Positions 1 through 7,160 of a stretch of 13,742 nt of DNA are shown piece by piece. Source of the stretch: Victivallales bacterium. GTDB lineage: Bacteria; Verrucomicrobiota; Lentisphaeria; Oligosphaerales; Oligosphaeraceae. The notes under the pieces are model-generated. The model did no database searches, was not told the DNA's origin, and saw nothing but the letters and a program-made list of their open reading frames with translations. The stretch lies in assembly GCA_017431185.1 (NCBI GenBank), contig JAFRLP010000655.1, positions 1-13,742 on the forward strand, read 5' to 3'. Each line of letters opens with the position of its first letter. Position 1 is the first letter of the stretch. A program made the translations under genes and the position numbers.

Positions 1-42
1 ATCCAAGGCAAGCTGTTGACAACAATGACATTCTTGAAATAA

Positions 43-113
43 ACCCTAATTAATGCTCTTGGAACACTTGCTTTGAGCAAGGGAAACAGAATAACGACCT
101 ATGATATTAGGGT
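43..113. repeat. AT-rich nested inverted repeat at the break of nagA
   Basis: ACCCTAAT (43-50) is the inverted partner of ATTAGGGT (106-113). Between them CTTGCT (68-73) and AGCAAG (77-82) form a 6-bp hairpin with a 3-base loop. The first 120 bases are much richer in A+T than the genes to the right, and no reading frame in them continues the nagA protein. TGTTG-A-CAACA (14-24) is a further small palindrome. This could be the end of an inserted element, or a terminator-like structure, since nagA would be transcribed into it. There is no U-tract, so a classical terminator is not supported. I see no gene in 1-106. Confidence 0.3.
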
Positions 114-910
114 GATTTTATGACGTGAAAATCTGTGATCATCTGAATCATCTGGTCGCAAAGGTGAACGCCGTCGCAGATCATTTCCACATATACGTCA
201 TTGGCCATCAGACCGCCGCCAACCATGCCGAAGCGCAGATGATGCACTGGGGTCATGACATTGCAGAAGTGGGTCAGATGCTTCATCCCCGCCTGTCTTG
301 CGGCCTCGAAGCACTCGTAGTCGGCTTCGCTGTGTCCGCCCGAGGGCATGATTCCACGTTCGCGCAACTGTCGGGTGAATGCCAGTCCGTTTGGCAGTTC
401 AGGGGAAAACGAAACCTTCTTTACCGACGAAATCGCATTGAGTTCTTCCACCAGCCCAATCCGAGGATGCTGCAGAAATCTCGGATTCTGCGCACCTGCG
501 CAGGAGGGATTGAAGAACGGGCCCTCCAAATGGATTCCCAGCAGGGATGCCCCGTCGGCCACGTTTTCCTTATACCATTCCGCCTGACGGCAGAGATTTC
601 GGAGAGCGTCTTCGGAGACGCTCAACGACGTCGCCAGAAAGCCTGTCACGCCGTCCTGAAGTTTTCCTCGTCCGATGGTGGAAAAGGCCTCCTGGGAGCC
701 ATCGCAGAAATCATAATTCGAGCGGCCATGCGAATGGATGTCGATGAATCCTGGAACGGCAATCAGCCTCTGTCCGTTGATGATGGTGTCCGCAGTGTCT
801 TCCGAAGCATTCCCGATTGCAGCGATGCGGTCGTTTTCTAGGAGAATGTTTCCCACGGGAATGTCTTTTCCTGGGGAGACAATTCGGCAATTTCGGATGA
901 GGGTCCTCAT
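107..910 (-). pseudogene. nagA: N-acetylglucosamine-6-phosphate deacetylase, 3'-truncated
   Basis: NagA removes the acetyl group of GlcNAc-6-phosphate to give GlcN-6-phosphate in the cytoplasm. The N-terminal two-thirds is well conserved: the metallohydrolase start GFIDIHSHG (residues 54-62, H59 and H61), the metal ligand E129 in HLEGPF, H193 in SGGHS, H211/H214 in HLTHFCN, and H249 in CDGVH. It then ends after 267 residues with an unrelated-looking tail (DFHVIKSP), whereas family members run to about 380. The missing part includes the conserved VTDA segment with the catalytic Asp (Asp273 in E. coli) and the last barrel strands, so activity is unlikely. The start ATG overlaps the nagB stop (ATGA), indicating translational coupling. 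The rest of the gene may lie beyond the window edge behind an insertion, or be lost. Confidence 0.8.
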
Positions 911-1695
911 AGAACGGCGTCGAGATTGATTTTGTCCGCAGTGTAGAGCAGCGTGAAGTCAGGATGACACAGCAGATAGGAGGCGGGCAGTTCTGGGGTT
1001 GGGCGGTTCTCTTTGAGCATTCGGGTCAACGGCGCCTCCTGCTCCGCGAAACAGGCCAGCAGCAACTCTGCTTTTGCAGCCAGAATTGGTTTCATGCCCG
1101 TGGTGGCGGCGAATCGCGGAACAAGTGTACTGTCTCCATTGGCGGTGACCTTGGTGTTCTGGTCTATCGTCTCCTGCGTCAACGGCAGCACTCGGGTCGG
1201 AAGTTGACCGTAGGCTTTCACGGAGATTTCCGATTCTCTGACAGGCTCGTTGAAGGCGATGTGGCCGTTGAATCCGATGCCGAGCAACTGGAGGTCGAGT
1301 CCTCCAGCCGCTTCAAGGTCGCGGTCGAATTTCGCGGGGTCGCCTGGGCCGGGAAAGTGTGCCTGCCCCTCCTTGAAATTCCGTGCGGGGGCGAATTTGC
1401 CGAAGAGTTTTTCGTGCATGTATCTCCAGTAACTGAGCGGATGGTCATGACTGACCGCATGATGCTCGTCAGCGGCATATTCATCCAGATTCCAGGTTTG
1501 GAGTCGGGAAAGGTCAATCCCGTCCTCGTTGAAGCGGTCCGCCAGAATCTGATAGAGTTCAATCATCGTGTTGCCAGTCGCAAGACCGAGATTGAAGAAG
1601 CCGCCCCGCTTCAGGACGGGTGCCACGGCACGGTAAATGATGTCCGCGCCAGCCACACTCATGGCATGATAATCGCTGACTTTCTGAATTTTCAT
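907..1695 (-). CDS. nagB: Glucosamine-6-phosphate deaminase
   Basis: Converts glucosamine-6-phosphate to fructose-6-phosphate plus ammonia, feeding amino sugar into glycolysis. The 262-residue form starting MKIQKV matches the usual family length. Visible motifs are the phosphate loop GLATGNT (37-43), NLDEY with D71/E72, and LLGIGFNGHIAFNEP with H145 and E150. Where E. coli has Asp141 this protein has N143, as Bacillus-type NagB also does, so it is not a defect. The VP.FA.T.G...I region near 185-200 is also present. The frame stays open upstream to a GTG directly after the isomerase stop (1740), and an ATG at 1735 is also possible; I chose 1695 because the family begins there, although its SD is weak. 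It overlaps nagA by 4 bases and follows the isomerase closely in the same operon. Confidence 0.9.
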   Translation of the reverse strand: MKIQKVSDYHAMSVAGADIIYRAVAPVLKRGGFFNLGLATGNTMIELYQILADRFNEDGIDLSRLQTWNLDEYAADEHHAVSHDHPLSYWRYMHEKLFGKFAPARNFKEGQAHFPGPGDPAKFDRDLEAAGGLDLQLLGIGFNGHIAFNEPVRESEISVKAYGQLPTRVLPLTQETIDQNTKVTANGDSTLVPRFAATTGMKPILAAKAELLLACFAEQEAPLTRMLKENRPTPELPASYLLCHPDFTLLYTADKINLDAVL

Positions 1696-1740
1696 GGCAG
1701 ATTTTCCAGACTGTGGTTCTGAATAGATGCCCATGTTCAC

Positions 1741-3114
1741 TCAACGGATGATGGTGGTTTCAATGTTCCAAGCCCGTCCAAGTGCAAGCAATTCCTCGGT
1801 GAGGTCCCCGTATGCCATCGCGTAATGGTGTTCCCAGCCGTTGTTGAGGATTTCATCGCGAAGTGCGTCGCATCCTGCGTCAAAACGGACTTTCAGCGGG
1901 TTGCCTCGGACAAACAGTTCCGTGTCCAGTCCCTCTCCTGTCGCGATGAGCAGACGGAACGAACTGCCGTCACGGGTTTCTCCCAGGCGGGCGAAGGTGA
2001 CATGGCCAGGCTTCAGCGGGAATTCGCACACGCAGCCTTTGACGCCGCCACCGCCGACCGTGGAACTGCGGCGGATTTCGGGCGTGAACCCAGCCTTGCA
2101 AAGGGAACACGGGGCTGCCCCGCAATGCCACGCCACACCGTAATCGCCATCCAGTTTGATCAGGTCGCAGAAGAACGGAAGTTGTCCCGTGAGTTCCCGC
2201 ATGGCGCTCAGCATGACCGCCGCGTACACGTCGCCTTCGCAGACCGCCATAATGCCGTGATTGCACAGATGCCCGACGGTGGAGCAGATGGTGATGCCGT
2301 ACAATTCATCGGCAATCACCTCTGGCCAGCAGCGGATGGTGACGGCTCCAAGCATGTATTTGTCCATCATTTCCTGAACGGCGCCGAACAGCGCCGCTGA
2401 CTTGCCGAACTGCGCGTCAGTCGGCCCGTCGGATGCGTGAAGCGGGGCATCCCCAAGCAGGATTTTCTGTATCTCGGCGAGTTTTTCCCGAGGCTGGTTT
2501 TTCGCCAGGGTCACCGCTTCCAGCATGGTCAAAGGAACCACCTCTGGCCCGATTTTGTTCCGCAGGAGCATTTCATCGCAATCCGAGGTGAAGAAACCAG
2601 GAACCCGTCCGCCGATGGAACCGATGCGGAACTCCCGAAGCATCGACAAGGTACGGGTGACTTTGACTGCGCGTTCCAGTTGCCGTGCGGTACACGGGTC
2701 GGTGATTTCGCCGTGGACGTTGAAATACGGGGTGTAGAGTTTGTGGAGAATATGGGAGTTCATGTTCGCCGCGCAGAATGAATTGGCGCGGAGACGCCCG
2801 CCGTTCGGGGGCGGCTCTGGGATGGACCAGAGCACCACTGGCGTGCGCAGGGTGCGGGCAAAGCGGGCCAACACGACCCCGAGTGAAAACGAGAGCAGAT
2901 GCGCCACCACCAGATCGACCTGCTCTGCCCGACAGCGTTCCAGTTCCGCCATCGCGGTTGCCTCGTCCTCAATCATCTTTTCTCCGCCAACGACGGTGAC
3001 TCCTGGCAGCGACTCCAGGAATTTCCGCGATTCTTCTCGGGCCTTCTCCAGTTCTGGATTTGTCCAGTTGACTTTCGTGACTGGGATGTATGCGACCTTC
3101 AGTTTCCGTTCCAT
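1741..3114 (-). CDS. L-fucose isomerase-like sugar isomerase family protein
   Basis: This 457-residue protein belongs to the L-fucose/L-arabinose isomerase-like superfamily (COG2407 type), whose members interconvert aldoses and ketoses using a divalent metal. Likely metal ligands are E293 in AVCEGDVYAA, D317 in FFCDL, and the C-terminal histidine pair in EHHYAMAYGD (429-430). AWHCG at 328-332 is typical of this branch. The N-terminal half (about 1-160) has the Rossmann-like fold expected, including VHGEITDP. The start is the ATG at 3114, which has AAGGAG with an 8-base spacer; the GTG at 3123 overlaps that SD and is unlikely. It lies 12 bases after the kinase stop and is followed by nagB. The substrate cannot be read from the sequence; fucose, arabinose or an unusual hexose are all possible. 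Confidence 0.75.
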   Translation of the reverse strand: MERKLKVAYIPVTKVNWTNPELEKAREESRKFLESLPGVTVVGGEKMIEDEATAMAELERCRAEQVDLVVAHLLSFSLGVVLARFARTLRTPVVLWSIPEPPPNGGRLRANSFCAANMNSHILHKLYTPYFNVHGEITDPCTARQLERAVKVTRTLSMLREFRIGSIGGRVPGFFTSDCDEMLLRNKIGPEVVPLTMLEAVTLAKNQPREKLAEIQKILLGDAPLHASDGPTDAQFGKSAALFGAVQEMMDKYMLGAVTIRCWPEVIADELYGITICSTVGHLCNHGIMAVCEGDVYAAVMLSAMRELTGQLPFFCDLIKLDGDYGVAWHCGAAPCSLCKAGFTPEIRRSSTVGGGGVKGCVCEFPLKPGHVTFARLGETRDGSSFRLLIATGEGLDTELFVRGNPLKVRFDAGCDALRDEILNNGWEHHYAMAYGDLTEELLALGRAWNIETTIIR

Positions 3115-3126
3115 GTCCTGCACTCC

Positions 3127-4029
3127 TTATCGATTTTGTTTCAAGAACTCATCAACTTGAGAACGGTTCGGGATGCCCGCCCGTCCGCCAAGTTGAAGAC
3201 ATTTGATTGCGGAGACGGCTGAGCCGAACCGCATGCATTCCATCAGATCATGCGTTTCCAGGTAGCGCACCGCGAATCCCGTATGATAGACGTCCCCCGC
3301 GCCCGTGGTGTCCACCGCATTGATTTTGAACGCGGGACAATGCAGGATTTTGCCGCCGTCCAAAACCATTGAACCCTCTTTGCCCATGGTGACGCCAGTG
3401 ACTTCCGCGCCGACGTCGGCCAGTTTGAAAATCGCCTTGCGCAGATCATCCTGTCCCGAATACTGACGGGCAAACAGTTCCGAAGCGATCAGAATGGTCA
3501 CATACGGCAGAAGTTCCCTCGTGCCGTCACGGAGTGTTCCCGCATCCAGCAGGACAGGTATGTTCTTGTCGCGCGCCGCCTTGGCTGCCGCCAGCGCACC
3601 CTGTGGATTGTGTCCGTCCAGATGCAGAATCTTCGCTTGACGGACCAGATGCAGATTCACTTCCTCCGCCTTGAGTTCGGGCAGCGTCCCGCGCGTCCAG
3701 GCAACGCTTCGCTTTCCAGTCGGGGAGTCTATCCAGCAATAGGCGATTGCAGAGGTGTGCCCCTTGCGAATCAGCATTCCCTCCGTGGAGACCTTTTCCG
3801 CTTCAAAATCGCGCAGAATCCATTTTCCAGGCTCATCGTCTCCAGCCACTCCGATGAAAGCCGCGCTCAGTCCGAGCCTGGCAGCCGCCACAGTTGCCGT
3901 GGCGGCTGGTCCGCCGCCCTGAACCAGATGCCTGAGCATCTGCACCTTGTTGTCTATCGGAATCTCTGGCAGCAGCGCCAGGTAGTCATTGCTGCAGAAA
4001 CCCAGTCCGACAAAATCGCATTGCCTCAT
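3127..4029 (-). CDS. PfkB/ribokinase-family carbohydrate kinase
   Basis: A 300-residue ATP-dependent sugar kinase. The substrate-side signature GGGPAATATVAAARLG (38-53) and the C-terminal signature DTTGAGDVYHTGF (240-252, catalytic base D246) are intact, as is the ATP-site strand TMGKEGS (214-220). It resembles the YihV branch (GGGPAATA, CLQLGGRAGIPNRSQ near 277-291). However, the position that I align with the sulfonate-binding Arg138 of YihV (LDGHN, 137-141) is His here, arguing against sulfofructose as substrate. The start at 4029 has GAGG with an 8-base spacer; the longer frame to 4089 would begin inside the predicted promoter. It is the first gene of the operon with the isomerase, nagB and nagA, and probably phosphorylates the ketose made by the isomerase (inference). 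Confidence 0.85.
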   Translation of the reverse strand: MRQCDFVGLGFCSNDYLALLPEIPIDNKVQMLRHLVQGGGPAATATVAAARLGLSAAFIGVAGDDEPGKWILRDFEAEKVSTEGMLIRKGHTSAIAYCWIDSPTGKRSVAWTRGTLPELKAEEVNLHLVRQAKILHLDGHNPQGALAAAKAARDKNIPVLLDAGTLRDGTRELLPYVTILIASELFARQYSGQDDLRKAIFKLADVGAEVTGVTMGKEGSMVLDGGKILHCPAFKINAVDTTGAGDVYHTGFAVRYLETHDLMECMRFGSAVSAIKCLQLGGRAGIPNRSQVDEFLKQNR

Positions 4030-4061
4030 TGTCTTTGCCTCGTTTTGCCATTGCCTCCTAA

Positions 4062-4089
4062 AATTTAGCCGATAGACAGTGTAAATCAA
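4062..4089 (-). promoter_or_regulatory. Sigma70-like promoter of the kinase-isomerase-nagBA operon
   Basis: On the minus strand TTGATT (4084-4089) is separated by 16 bases from TAAATT (4062-4067). Transcription would start near 4055, giving a leader of about 26 bases before the kinase ATG at 4029. The spacing and position fit well, but the boxes are only partial matches to consensus. Confidence 0.45.
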
Positions 4090-4098
4090 GAGGAAATT

Positions 4099-4145
4099 AT
4101 GAGAATATTTGAAATATTTTTTATAAATAATGAGAAATATTCAGA
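4099..4145. promoter_or_regulatory. Candidate operator: repeated ATGAGAATATT motif between divergent promoters
   Basis: ATGAGAATATT (4100-4110) recurs as ATGAGAAATATT (4130-4141), about 30 bases or three helical turns downstream. GAATATTT (4103-4110) and AAATATTC (4135-4142) also form an inverted pair, and AATATT-TGA-AATATT (4104-4118) is a local palindrome. The block lies between the two divergent promoters, where a DeoR-type repressor could control both. Low sequence complexity makes chance repeats possible. Confidence 0.35.
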
Positions 4146-4172
4146 TTTTATCAGAATTTTTCATTCCAGTGC

Positions 4173-4201
4173 TTGATTTCTGCGAATATCCAGGATATAG
4201 T
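4173..4201 (+). promoter_or_regulatory. Sigma70-like promoter of the DeoR regulator
   Basis: TTGATT (4173-4178), a 17-base spacer and TATAGT (4196-4201) form a good sigma70-type promoter. Transcription would start near 4208, just ahead of the GGAGG at 4213-4217. This supports the start of the regulator at 4226 and excludes the longer frame that begins at 4130, upstream of the promoter. Confidence 0.5.
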
Positions 4202-4225
4202 AAAACAGATTCGGAGGTTCATCGG

Positions 4226-4948
4226 ATGAAAAGTTTACGGACATTTGCGATAGTGGATTACCTGAAACAGAAGAAATACTGTTCGATTCAGGAACTGACC
4301 AGCCATTTCAAGGTATCTGGAGCCACGATGTACCGCGACATCGCGGAGTTGACGGCGCGTGACGTGGTGCAGAAGGTGCATGGCGGGGTTGCGCTTCTGG
4401 AACGGGGCGTGGCACGCAATCTCTCCTCCAGTTCGCCTTTTCGGGAACGCATCAGCAGGAACCGAGACAAGAAGGAACTGATTGCGCGCCGTGCGCTCAG
4501 CCGAATCGGCGAAAACGACATTCTCTTCCTGGACTCCTCCACTACGGTTTATTACCTCGCTCAACTGCTGGAGAAGACCTCTTTCTCCAATCTGACGATT
4601 GTGACCAATTCTGTCATGATCATTCAGAATTTCCATAAATATCCGTCGCATTATGTGCGAATCGGACTTGGCGGAAGTTACGACCTTCAACTTAATTCCT
4701 TTCTGGGACAGGCTACCTTGCGTGAGTTGGAATACCTGGAAATATCCAAGGCGTTCATTTCCGCATTTGGAGTGGACGAGGATAAAGTGACCACCAATCA
4801 CGAGCACCATGCCAGCCTTCTGATGAAAATCCTGAAACTTGTGGGACAAAAATACCTGCTGGCCGACCAGAGCAAATACAACCGATGCGGCCTGTTTCGC
4901 ATTGCTCCCCGCCGCGCTTTCGATGAAATCCTGACCGATTCCGATTAG
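4226..4948 (+). CDS. DeoR-family transcriptional regulator of sugar catabolism
   Basis: A complete 240-residue DeoR/GlpR-type regulator. The N-terminal winged helix-turn-helix spans about 5-58, with the recognition helix around VSGATMYRDIAEL (30-42) and the wing KVHGGVALLE. The effector-binding sugar-phosphate isomerase-like domain follows: FLDSSTT (101-107), VTNS (126-129), GLGGSYD (147-153), LLADQSKYNRCGLF (211-224) and the terminal EILTD (234-238). These motifs bind phosphorylated sugars in this family. SD GGAGG lies 8 bases before the ATG. It is divergent from the kinase-isomerase-nagBA operon and presumably represses it, and perhaps itself, until a phosphorylated intermediate accumulates (inference from layout). 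The gene appears intact although the last enzyme gene, nagA, is broken. Confidence 0.88.
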   Translation: MKSLRTFAIVDYLKQKKYCSIQELTSHFKVSGATMYRDIAELTARDVVQKVHGGVALLERGVARNLSSSSPFRERISRNRDKKELIARRALSRIGENDILFLDSSTTVYYLAQLLEKTSFSNLTIVTNSVMIIQNFHKYPSHYVRIGLGGSYDLQLNSFLGQATLRELEYLEISKAFISAFGVDEDKVTTNHEHHASLLMKILKLVGQKYLLADQSKYNRCGLFRIAPRRAFDEILTDSD

Positions 4949-4962
4949 GAACAGTACCGTCA

Positions 4963-5004
4963 GTTGTGTTGACCGCGGCGAGGACGCCGCCGCTACCTTT
5001 ACTC
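4963..5004 (-). repeat. Two-hairpin dispersed repeat, partial copy D
   Basis: Read on the minus strand this matches the first half of the repeat found at 10095-10258 and 11574-11646: GAGTAAAGGTAGCGGCGGCG, then the GC hairpin, then GTCAACACAAC. The hairpin arms are GCGGCG (4975-4980) and CGCCGC (4985-4990) with loop AGGA, slightly different from the other copies. The second hairpin (GAAACAC/GTGTTTC) and the CATAGGAG end are absent. It lies directly after the DeoR gene and could form a stem-loop in its transcript. Confidence 0.7.
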
Positions 5005-5012
5005 GCTGATGC

Positions 5013-5052
5013 TGGCCAGAAGCCGTATTGGCCGCGCTCCGCGCGGTCAGTG
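5013..5052 (-). repeat. Short version of the CCGCGCGGAGCGCGG palindromic repeat
   Basis: On the minus strand the element reads CACTGACCGCGCGGAGCGCGG then CCAATACGGCTTCTGG. The hairpin is CCGCGC/GCGCGG with loop GGA. The flanks on both sides match the outer flanks of the long nested palindrome at 11799-11900, so this copy looks like the same element without its inner arms. It abuts copy D of the other repeat family. The remaining intergenic sequence up to 5147 holds no gene that I can recognise. Confidence 0.65.
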
Positions 5053-5147
5053 TCTGTGCCTGAGGCGTTCCCGTCAGAGGCGGCTTTTCTTCTGCGATTT
5101 TGGCAGTTTCCCCATTGTTTTTCGGGTTAGACATGATATAATACTCT

Positions 5148-6820
5148 GTGCCGACGGATATTCTGCCGCCTGAAGATGAGGGCGACTATGCGGTTTTCCC
5201 GAAGATTGCGGTGCCCGCGCAGGCGCTTCAGCAATGGGATTGTGCCCCTGGCCTGCCCCTGACGATCACGCCGGAGGTTGCTGGCGGAGCCTTGTTCCGC
5301 TATCAGGGCGGGCGCGAAAGCGCTGTTCGTGTCAACACAACCCAGGTGGTATCCGTTCGTCCTGACGCAGTGCTCAGAATGGATTATCGATTGCGCAAGC
5401 ATGAGTGGGACTACGGTTCGCGCATGGAGTTGCTGGTGGAATTCCTGAATGCCGAGGGGAAGCGGCTGGGATTGAAACCTGCGGACTCCAGCAACATTGT
5501 CGGCTATACTTCAATGCCCCTGTCGGAACTCTGCTATCCGACTGCAATGGACATGGACATAGACTATTTCAATTACATGAGGACGCCCGCCAATTGCGCA
5601 GGAATCCGCCTCTTGGTCGGCTTTGCTGGCAATGCCAACTCGGTGCATTTGAAGGAGTGGCGGCTGCGTGAGGTCAATCCCGCGCTGGAGCCTTGGTTCC
5701 TCCAGCCGCCATTGGGAAAGCAACTTCCCTATGACAAGTCGCCAGCGGTCTCGGATGATGAAGCGCGGCGCATTGTCGCGGCACGCCCTGCCAGCGTCTC
5801 CAGCATTGTCCGCAATGGCGACCTGCTGGAGTGGCACGTCAACGGTGAGAAACTCGCCCCCGCCATTCTGCATAATTGCAATACAGGCAGTTATGCCAGA
5901 GTCACCGAGTTCCGTCCTATCGGCTACCGTCTGTTCACAACCCCCGTTTTTCTGGGCAAACCGCTGTTTCCCGATGACTTTCGTCAAGTGTGGCGGGAGG
6001 ACGACACGTTTGACATCTCGGCGGTGGAGACGGCTCTGCTGCGCGTGTTGCGCGAGGCGCCTGACGCGTACATCATCCTGACCATCATGGTCACGCCCAA
6101 TGTCAAGTGGCTTCTTGACAATCCCGAGGAACTGCGCCTGGCGCCTGACGGGCTTCCCGAAATCCTGAAAAAAGCCCATTATACCTATCGCGGCTCCAAG
6201 GAGTTTCCCGCGGCGCCTGGCGAAACCTGGTCGCCCTCGTTCCATTCCGTCAAGTACCGTAGGGACATCGAGGATGTCCTGACACGCCTGATGCGGGAAA
6301 TCGACAAAAGCCCGCTGGCCAAGGCCATCGCGGGAGTCTATCTTCTTGGCGGGGATGATGCGCAGTTCCGTGCCCCCAATGTGCCAGAAAATTCCCCGCT
6401 GGCCCTGGCAGCCTTCCGCCAGTTCCTGCGCGAGAAGTACGGCACAGCGGCGCTGACGGGCTTCTCCCATTGGGAAATTACCAGGGGACAGAGCACGTTG
6501 GGATTGCGGTTCGCAGATCCGCCGACGGCACGGAATTCTTCATTGGCCAGCCTGGTGCAATCACCCCGCAGTTGTTGCGGAACATCGCCAGGGCAGTCGG
6601 CGTGAAACCGCTCTCCGACCGCGAGGACCTGATGGTGCGCGGCGGTGGCTTGGTGGTCATCGGAGCCTCGACTGGCCCTGGCAGACGGCGGCTCCATTTC
6701 CCGCCCAAAGTGAAGGATTTGGAATGTCTCACAGGCCAGCCTATCCCTGTCCGAACGGACAGTTACCTGGAACTTGACCTTCAGTACGGCGAATGTGCGG
6801 TTTTCAAGTGCAAACCCTAA
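5148..6820 (+). pseudogene. Decayed GH42-like glycoside hydrolase (beta-galactosidase type)
   Basis: Two frames together carry pieces of one protein. The first (5148 to about 6470) has an N-terminal beta-rich, carbohydrate-binding-like part (to about residue 180). It then has a segment resembling the GH-A/GH42 barrel: LLEWHVNGEKLAPAI near 226-240, DTFDISAVETALLRVL near 288-303, APDAYIILTI, and GVYLLGGDDAQFR with AAFRQFLREKYG near 427-439. Homology then stops. A second frame (6470-6820) resumes with a C-terminal segment typical of such enzymes: EFFIGQPGAITPQLLRNIA, GGGLVVIGAST, RRRLHFPP. The missing stretch between them would be the rest of the barrel and the middle domain, so an internal deletion plus frame change near 6450-6500 is inferred. 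The 5' end is also suspect: GTG start, no SD, no signal peptide. The repeats just upstream may mark a rearrangement. Family assignment is from motif memory. Confidence 0.7.
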
Positions 6821-6837
6821 AAAAGGGCTTTGCCAGA

Positions 6838-6865
6838 TTGCAAGGAGGCGAGAGCGGGCTATATT
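6838..6865 (+). promoter_or_regulatory. Putative promoter of the FmdB-hydrolase transcription unit
   Basis: TTGCAA (6838-6843), 16 bases, then TATATT (6860-6865), with the FmdB ATG 40 bases further on. It lies just after the stop of the decayed hydrolase, consistent with a separate unit starting here. Confidence 0.4.
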
Positions 6866-6905
6866 TTCTCGTGTGTCGTGGTTTCATTCTTCTCAGGAGA
6901 ACAAA

Positions 6906-7142
6906 ATGCCCATCTACGAATACCAGTGTCGGCAATGCGGACATCGATTCAGCCATCTGCATCGGCGTCTGAACGAAGCGGCGCCTGCGTGCCCCAAGTG
7001 CGGCAGTGAGGTCAAGAAGCTGTTTTCCTCCTTCAGCGCAACGACGGAGACCGCTCCTGGATGTCCCCATGCGGACAGTTGCCCTGCCGCAGGACATACG
7101 CACGGCCCGGGCTGCGGCTGCGGCTGCGGCTGCCACCACTAA
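6906..7142 (+). CDS. FmdB-family zinc-ribbon protein with Cys/His-rich tail
   Basis: A 78-residue protein beginning MPIYEYQCRQCGHRF, the hallmark of the FmdB zinc-ribbon family (named after a regulator of the formamidase gene; role of most members unknown). Zinc ligands are C8/C11 and C29/C32. The last 26 residues are unusually rich in Cys and His (C53, H55, C59, H64, H66, C70, C72, C74, C76, H77, H78) and could bind extra metal. The C-terminal GCGCGC is encoded by four tandem GGCTGC hexamers (7110-7133), so its length could vary by slippage. SD AGGAG lies 6 bases before the ATG. The hydrolase gene begins 18 bases after the stop, so the two are probably co-transcribed. Confidence 0.85.
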   Translation: MPIYEYQCRQCGHRFSHLHRRLNEAAPACPKCGSEVKKLFSSFSATTETAPGCPHADSCPAAGHTHGPGCGCGCGCHH

Positions 7143-7160
7143 ACGCAAGGAGGTCTCGCC

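Noticed and set aside
907..1695. NagB active-site loss because Asn replaces Asp141 of the E. coli enzyme
   Set aside because: Bacillus-type NagB proteins naturally have Asn at this place, and the His and Glu of the motif are present.
3127..4029. Kinase as 6-deoxy-6-sulfofructose kinase (YihV) and the operon as a sulfoglycolysis locus
   Set aside because: The kinase resembles YihV overall, but the position that I align with sulfonate-binding Arg138 is His, and no sulfo-sugar aldolase, transaldolase or sulfoquinovosidase is present.
3990..4059. Leader peptide from ATG 4051 (21 codons, out of frame with the kinase) after AGGAGG
   Set aside because: The SD-to-ATG gap is only 2 bases, the predicted transcription start falls within the AGGAGG, and the peptide has no attenuator-like codon run.
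5115..5142. Promoter TTGTTT-16-TATAAT before the decayed hydrolase
   Set aside because: Boxes look good, but transcription would begin at or inside the GTG start, and there is no RBS, so it is probably chance or a relic.
6811..6833. Terminator hairpin around the stop of the decayed hydrolase (CCCT...AGGG)
   Set aside because: The stem is short with a bulge and there is no T-tract after it.
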